This document shows positions 29,701-38,700 of a stretch of DNA of 64,000 bases, piece by piece. The notes below the pieces were generated by a model. It searched no databases, had not been told where the DNA came from, and worked only from the letters and a program-made list of their open reading frames with translations. Made by a program: the position numbers and the translations under genes. Source of the stretch: Chitinophaga sp. Ak27 (GTDB lineage: Bacteria; Bacteroidota; Bacteroidia; Chitinophagales; Chitinophagaceae); NCBI RefSeq assembly GCF_012726295.1, contig NZ_JABAOB010000009.1:186001-250000 (forward strand), given 5' to 3'. How positions within the stretch are numbered: the stretch's first letter is position 1; each line of letters opens with the position of its first letter.

Positions 29701-32700
29701 CCGTAAAAGGTACCTACGAACGGGAATATACTCAACAAATCACTTTTGTAGACTTGTTTGAAGCGCAGACCAACCGTTCACCGGAGGCTACAGCCGTGGT
29801 ATTTGAGGAGGATACGCTGACCTATCGCGAGCTGAATGAACGCGCTAATTGCCTGGCCCATTACTTAAGAAGCAGACGCGTAAAAGCAGGCACCCTGGTG
29901 CCGGTTTGTATGGAACGCTCGCTCAATATGATGGTCAGCATCCTGGGCATCCTGAAAGCGGGAGCCGCCTATGTACCCGTAGAACCGGATTTTCCGGAAG
30001 ATCGCATCCGGTTTATGCTGGAAGATACTGATGCCTCCAATATCATTACGCTCAGTAAGTATGCCGACCGGCTACAGGCAGATCCAGCAGACATTATACT
30101 ACTGGACGATGACTGGAACGATATTAAAGTCAATGGCAAAGAAAATCTCCCCGGACTTACCCGGGCCGATCACCCCGTATATGTGATTTATACCTCCGGT
30201 AGTACCGGTCAGCCGAAAGGGGTAGTAGTCACGCACAGTAACCTGGCGGACTATATTGCCGGTCTCACCAACACCTTGCCTGTAAAAGAATGCGGCTCCT
30301 TTGGACTCATGTCCAGCATGGCCACTGATTTGGGCAATACCGTGATCTTTGGCGCGCTGGCCAATGGTGGGGCATTACATATCTTCTCCAAAGAGATGGT
30401 ACAGGATACCACTATTTTATATAACTACCTCGACAAGCACCCGGTTGACTGTATCAAAATAGTGCCGTCGCACTGGAAGGCATTATGTTTACCAGATAGA
30501 TTACTGTTGCCCGAAAAGTTGTTAATCTTTGGGGGAGAAACGTTGGAAGCATCTGTAACAGCTTCGATTTACGCAACGGGAACAGCTTGTACCGTAGTGA
30601 ATCACTATGGGCCTACAGAAACCACAATTGGTAAATTACTGCATGTCGTTGACAGCAACGCCGCTTATGGCGAGAGCATTCCGGTAGGTAAGCCCTTCTC
30701 CGCTACGCAGGTCTATGTACTCAGCAATGAACTACAGCTATGCCCGGTAGGTGTTCCCGGAGCGCTGTATATCGGTGGTGAAGGGGTAGCCCGGGGATAC
30801 CTGAACAATGAAGCACTGACAGCTACTAAGTTCATCGCAGATCCTTTTAGCAATGGCCGGTTATACAGCACCGGCGATATGGTAAAATATCTCCCCGATG
30901 GTAATATACTCTTCATGGGCCGTGTGGATGACCAGGTAAAAATACGTGGTTACCGTATTGAGCTGGGAGAAATAGAACGAGCGCTGAACAATTGCGCTAC
31001 TGTAAAACAGGCGGTAGTAGTTGTTAAAAATGATCATCTTGGTAATAAACGACTGGTAGCCTATGTGGTAGCGGAGGAAGATGTTGACAAAGATGAAATA
31101 CTGGAACAGCTGACCGCGCAGCTACCAGATTATATGGTGCCTTCGCTGTTGATGGTACTGGATTATTTCCCACTGCTGGCAAACGGTAAGATCGACAAAA
31201 AATCCTTGCCAGATCCGGATGTACAAACCCTGCAAACAGATAATTATGTAGCGCCCCGCAATGAGCTGGAACGTACCCTGGCAGATATATGGGAAGCAGT
31301 GCTGGGTGTGGAAAGGGTAGGGATCAATGATAACTTCTTTGCGTTGGGTGGCGATTCTATTATCACTATACAGGTAGTGAGCCGGGTGAGAAGAAGCGGT
31401 TACGAATTACAGGTAGGCGATTTATTCGACTACCAAACTATTGCCATGTTATACGCGGTAATGTCGGCCCGTAAGAATGCCGCCACGTCGCTGCTAGCCG
31501 ACCAGGAAATACAAAGCGGCAGCTGTGGCTTGTTGCCGGTGCAGCAATGGTATTTTGAAAAAGAAGGGACTACGCCCTCTCATTTCAACCAGAGCATGTT
31601 ACTGACCATCGACAAGCGTATTCCTTCTTCTACCTTGTCTGCCGCCATTATGCAGCTGGTGCAGTACCACGATAGCCTGCGTTTCAAATATACTTACGGT
31701 TCCGGCGGATGGGAACAGGTGTACAGTACTTCCGAGGGGATGCTGAATGTAGTAAACCTGCAAACGGAATCGCTGGACGAGTTACCCGCCATGCTGGAAA
31801 CTTATGGTAATAGTTACCAACGCAGCATTGATGTCACAAAAGGTAATTGTGTCAGTGCCGTATTGTTCTTAACGCCTGCCGGCGATACCCACAACCGCTT
31901 GCTGCTGGCCATTCATCACCTGGTAGTAGATGGCGTATCATGGCGTATTTTACTGGAAGACCTGGAACGTTTAATAGATGGCCTGTATCGTAATGAGCCG
32001 GTATCGCTGGGTAATAAAAGCAGTTCTTACAGGCAATGGCATGAGGCACTGGTGAAATATGGGCAAACAAATCGCTTGTTGAAGCAGGCAGACTATTGGT
32101 CTGACATCATACAGCAGCACAGGCCTTTGCCGGTAGATAATACCTACGAAGGAGTGTTGCGGGTAAAAGATATGGCGCATTACCAGGTGAAACTGGGTCC
32201 CTTCTTTACACAAAAATTATTGCAGGAAGTACCGGCTGCCTATCGTACAGAAATAAACGATGTATTACTGAATGCCCTGGCACTCGCCCTCAATAGCTGG
32301 GTAGGTGGCGATGTGGTGATTGGATTGGAAGGCCATGGCCGGGAAGATATCGATAAAGGAACCGATGTAGGCAACACGGTAGGTTGGTTTACCAGCCTGT
32401 ACCCGGTACTGTTACCAGGAAATAGGGTGGGAGACAGCGGCACATTATTGCGTAACCTGAAAGAACAGCTCCGCGGGATCCCCGACAAAGGAATTGGCTT
32501 CGGCGTACTGAAATATATCAACAGGCTGGCAGCATTGCAGGGCAACGATCCATGGGATATCACTTTCAACTATCTCGGGCAGTTTGATACCGTAACGAGT
32601 GGAGGCAAGTGGTTTGCCGTTACCGACGAACCCGCCGGCGCAGAAGCCGGCGATGACTACACTGTGCGCCGTAAAATAGCCGTAAACGGTATGGTCACCG

Positions 32701-35700
32701 GCGGCGAATTGGTATTGGACTGGAGTTATAGCAACAAACATTACAACGACAGTACCATCATAACACTGGCGCAAAAGTATATCGATGAACTGGAAACGAT
32801 TATCCTGCATAGCGTAGGGCAGGCAGCTAAACAGCCGCTGCTGACACCATCCGACTATGGGCTTGGCGGTGTAGTGAGCAATACGGAACTGGACCAGTTC
32901 CTGGATACGCCGATGCCCGGTGATACCACCCGCCGCCAGGAGATTACCGCTATGTACCGGCTGAGCGGACTACAGGAAGGTATGTTGTTCCATGGTTTGT
33001 ACGATAACACGGTAGATGCCTATACAGAACAGTTTACCTACCTGTTGCATCAAACCGATATCAACGCGTTTATACAAAGCTGGCAGCACCTGTTGCAGCA
33101 ACACACCATTCTGCGCAGCGCGTTTTATCATGACGCCTTCCATGTACCGGTGCAATGTGTGTACCGTAACGTACAATTGCCGGTAACACTACTGGACTAT
33201 CGTTACCTCGATGCAGCCGCCCAGGAAGCCGCCTGGATCGAGCATGAATCGCAAGTACTGCAACAAGGCATTGATTTTATGGCGCCGCCATTAATGAAGA
33301 TGAGCCTCCTGCAGTTGACCGACGATACCTGGCGCATGGTATGGACCTATCATCACCTCCTGGTAGATGGCTGGTCAATGCCGGTGTTGCTGGAGGAGTT
33401 GCTGCGTACCTACGAAGCCCTGGCATCCGGAAAGCAACCGGAGGTAATCGCCACCGATCATTATGAAGAATACATCCGATACCTGGACCGCAGGGATAAA
33501 GAGGAAGAAGGCGATTATTGGCGCGGATACCTGGCCGGTATCAGCAACAGCACGCTGCTTCCGTTTATCAGCAGCGCAGACCGCACAAAAGCCCAGGGAC
33601 GCTATAAAACGACACCGGTGGTATTGGATGCGGCCAAAACACGCCTCATTACCGCCTATGCACAGCAACAACGACTAACTGTCAATACCCTGATGCAGGG
33701 CGTGTGGGCGTACCTGTTATACCGGTATACCGGCAATAAGCACATAGCCTACGGCGCTATCGTATCTGGTCGCCCGGACGATATGCCGGGTATAGAAAGA
33801 AAAGTGGGAATGTATATCAATACCCTGCCGGTACACATTGCTATAACACCCGAACAGTCTGTTACCGACTGGTTACGCGACATACAGGCGGCCCAGGTGC
33901 AGAGCCGTAAGTACCAATATACGCCGTTGCGTGACAGCCAGCGCTATACCGGTATTAACGGCGACCTGTTCGATACCCTCATGGTATATGAGAACTACCC
34001 GGTTGATGAAGCCACATTGGCTTATCCATGGAAATTACAGATAGAGCAGCTGCATGTGGAGGAACATACGAACTATCCACTGAGCATCACCATAGGGGTG
34101 GGACAGGAAATTACGATCCTGTTACAGCATAATACCACCTTGTTGTCGCCTGACTATATCAGGCAGATCAGTGAACATTTCTTACAGGTGCTGGAGTATA
34201 TCGTGCAGCATCCCGTGGCAAAGACCGGAGACCTCGTACTGCTCACGGAAGAAGAACGCGAACGTATAGCCGTTGCGTTTAATACCGCAGCATTGCCACA
34301 ACCAACCGTGGGTAAATCTGCTATAGACCTGTTTAAGGAACGGGTAGCCCTGGCGCCTCATCAAATCGCCCTGGTATTTGACGCGCAGGAACTCACCTAC
34401 GGGCAACTGGATCAACGTTCAGATCAGCTGGCACTATACCTTATCAGCAAAGGCGTGCAGAAAGAAACGCTGGTGCCCGTTTGCCTGGAACGTTCGTTAG
34501 ATATGATAGTGGCCATATTAGCGGTGCTCAAGGCAGGAGGAGGTTATCTTCCGATCGATCCTTCTTACCCGGCTGCACGTATCAGCTACCTGTTGGAAGA
34601 CAGTCGCGCTACGATGATGATCAGCAGCCAGGAGGTGGCTGTCGCGCTGGATATACCCCCTCATATTCATCTCATTAAAATAAATGACGTCTGGCAGGGG
34701 ATTACCCAACAGCCTGGCATAAGTCTCAGCACTACGCCCGCACCGGATGATTTAGCTTATGTGATCTATACTTCCGGCAGTACCGGCCATCCGAAGGGAG
34801 TAATGATCGAGCATAAAGGATTGGTAAACCTGGCCCTGAACATGGAAGCCGTGTTGCCATTAACGCCTGGCATACGGGTACTGCAATTCTCCGCTTTCGG
34901 TTTCGATGCTTCCTGCTTCGAAATCTTCAGTACCCTGCTCAGTGGCGGTTGCCTGGTGATTCCGCATAAAGAAGACCTGTTGTCGGCAGATAAGTTTGGA
35001 GAAATGGTACGGCAACACCAGGTGGAATTGCTGTTGCTGCCGCCTTCTTATCAACATACGATCCGGGAGGAACTGGGGACCATCAAAACAATTATTTCCG
35101 GCGGCGAGGCGCTGAACCGGGAAGATACCAAATACTTCCAGTCAAAAGGCATCCGCGTATTTAACGCTTACGGCCCTACGGAAAACAGTGTTATCACCAC
35201 TATGACGGATAGCCCAATGCAGGGCGATACCGTGGTGATTGGCAAGCCGTTGGCGAACGTGCAGGTATATATCCTGGACCAGCAAAACGAACTATGCCCG
35301 GTAGGCGTAGCGGGCGAAATTTGCGCCGGCGGCGCCGGGGTTGCGCGTGGTTATCTGTATCGCCCAACCCTCACGGCAGAGAAATTCATACCGGATCATT
35401 TCAGCAACCAGCCAGGCGCCCGCCTGTACCGCACCGGCGATCTGGGTCGCTGGCTGCCGGATGGCAGCATCGAATACCTAGGACGAATAGATGATCAGGT
35501 GAAAATCCGTGGCTACCGTATTGAGCCCGGAGAAATTGAAAATGCCCTGCTGCAAACGGGATTCGTCACCCAGGCAGTAGTGCTCGTAAAGGCGGATGAT
35601 AACGGACATAAACGTTTAGTCGCTTACGTAGTACCGCAAGGCGCTTTCGAAAAAGAGCAGATCCTGTCGTCGTTGAAAGATAAATTGCCGCCATATATGG

Positions 35701-38700
35701 TGCCAGCTACGCTGGTGCCGCTGGAGAAAATGCCAGTCACCGCCAACGGAAAGATAGATAAGTCCGCATTACCGGAGCCTTATGCGGCAACATCCAGCAC
35801 CCGCGCTATCTTAAATGGCGAAGTGGAACAAACGCTGGCCGGTATTTGGCAGGAATTGCTGGGCATTCAACAGATCGACAGAAACGACAACTTCTTTGAA
35901 CTGGGTGGCGATTCCATTATCACGATCCAGGTAGTAGGCCGGGCCAAACGCTTTGGATATGACCTGAAGCCTAAAGACCTGTTTGTGCACCAGACCATCG
36001 CAGGGCTGGCAGCATCGCTGGCCACCCGGAAAGAAAAAGTCATCGGGAGCGAACAGGGGATACTCACCGGCAACAGTGGATTAACGCCTATCCAGCAGTG
36101 GTACCTGGAAGAAGAAACCATTGCTAAGCATTTTATTCAACAGTTATTCATCGGCATTGATAAAAAAATCAACGCAGGCATATTAACCACAGCGGTACAA
36201 CAGCTAATGTTCCGTCATGATAGCCTTAGATTTGCGTATACCCGTGATGGTAATAGCTGGCAACAGCACTATGGCAACTATGCCGGTAACCTCGAAGTAG
36301 TGGATCTGCGCGATATTAACCAGGCAGATTATGCTGCTGCACTGGCTACTTACTGTGATCAGTACCAGGCAAGTTTGCAGCCGGAAGCAGGCATACTGCT
36401 CCGCGCGGTGCTGTTTTTAACTCCTGCTTATGAAACGGCCAACCGCCTGCTCATCATCGTTCATCACCTGGCGGTAGACGGCGTATCATGGCAGATTGTG
36501 CAGGACGACCTGGAACTTATGCTGGATCAACTATCCGGAGATATACCGCTAACGCCGGTGCATAAAACCAGTTCTTACCGGGAATGGCAACAGGCGTTGG
36601 TGGCGTATGGCCGGAGTAACCGGCTGCTGCAACAGCGTGAGTACTGGCAGCATATCGTACAGCAATACCAGCCGCTGAAAGTGGATAAACTTTACGCCGG
36701 CAAGCTGACCGGCAATGATATGGACACGCATACCATACACCTGGATGCCACCTTCACCCAGCTCTTATTGCAGGAAGTGCCGAAAGCCTATCATACAGAA
36801 ATCAATGACGTGTTGCTCGCTGCATTGTCGGCCGCGCTTTATGCCTGGAATGGGGCCGGGGTTGTGGTGGGCCTGGAAGGGCATGGCCGTGAAGACATTG
36901 CCGCGAATATCGATATCAGTAATACCATTGGTTGGTTTACCAGTCTCTATCCCGTATGGCTGAATAACAACAGCAATACAGCGCCAGGCGCTCTATTAAA
37001 GGAAATTAAAGAGCAACTGAGACAGCTACCCGATAAAGGGATCGGCTATGGCGTATTAAAATATATCAATGACGAGGCAGCGCTGCAGGGCAAAGATCCA
37101 TGGGATATTACCTTCAACTACCTGGGGCAGGTAGATGCCGCCAGGAGAAACAGTAAATGGTTTAGCACGGCGCCGGAAGCTGCGGGTACAGGTACTACCT
37201 CAGATGTCAGCATTCGCCATAAAATGTCTGTCAACGGCGGAATAGAAAATGGTGAGCTGGTATTATACTGGAGTTTCAGCATCCATCATTATAACGGAAA
37301 TACCATACAGGCGCTGGCGGAAGATTACCGGGACCGGTTACAACAACTGATCACCCATGCGGTATCGCAGGCAAACCTACAGCCCGTGTTTACACCATCG
37401 GACTACGGTTTGGGAAGCATCGTTACCAATGCGGAGCTGGACCAGTTCCTGGATGCGCCGCTTGCAGGTGGAGGCACCCGGAGAAATCAGATCACCGGCT
37501 TGTACCGGCTGAGCAGCTTGCAGGAAGGTATGCTGTTCCATGGATTGTATAATGGCAACAATGGCGTTTATATCCAACAGCTCTGCTGTACACTCGATGC
37601 GCCCGATATCCCGGTATTAAAGGAAAGCTGGCAACATTTGCTGCAACATCATAGCGTATTGCGCAGCAGTTTCTTCGCCAATGTATTCCGGATTCCGGTA
37701 CAGTGCGTGCATGAGCAGGTGGCCATACCGTTCGATGAGCTGGATTACCGGCAAATGAGTGCACCCGCCCGGGAAGCAGCATGGACGGCTTACGAAACCG
37801 CCGACCTGGTGAAAGGATTTGATTTCAATACGCCTCCGCTGATGCGCATTGCATTCATACGGTTAACCGATGAGCGCTATCGCATGGTATGGACGTTCCA
37901 CCATCTTTTGCTGGATGGCTGGTCCGGCTCTGTAGCCATCGAAGAATTGCTGCAAACATACGATGGGTTGATAGCCGGTAAGAAGCCTGCAGCGCAGGAA
38001 GAAGAGAAATTTGAAGATTATATCCGTTACCTGGAGCGCCGGGATGAGGAAGAAGAGATGTTGTACTGGAAAGAGTACCTCGCCTCGGCAGATAGCGGCA
38101 CGCTGTTACCATTTATCAGCGCTACCGCAGAACGTACCAAGGGTGCGGGTGTTTACGAAGTACAGGAAATGCAACTTGCAGGAGCAGGAGCGAAGCAATT
38201 GTTGTCATATGCACAACAACACCGGATCACCGTCAATACCGTGATACAGGCCGTATGGGCGTACCTGTTATACCGCTATACCAATCAGCAGCAGGTTACT
38301 TACGGCGTAACGGTTTCCGGTCGCCCTGATGATTTATCCGGCGTAGAAAAAAGGGTAGGTATGTACATCAATACCTTGCCTTTTCATACCGCCATCGACC
38401 GGGAACAGAGTATTGGGGCCTGGTTACAGCAAATACAACAGCAACAGGTGCTGAGCCGGGAGCATCAATATACTTCGCTCAATGATATCCAGCGCTGGGT
38501 GGAAATACCGGGCGACCTGTTTGACAACTTCCTGGTATTTGAAAATTACCCGGTAAGCGATCTGCTGAATACCCACCAGTGGCAGCTGCAAATGGATAAT
38601 ATTGAGATGCGCGATCATGCCAACTATCCTTTGGGGATTGCGGCCGTAGTCGGTGAATCAGTAGCCGTTCGGTTTAAGTACAACACCGCGTTATTGGACC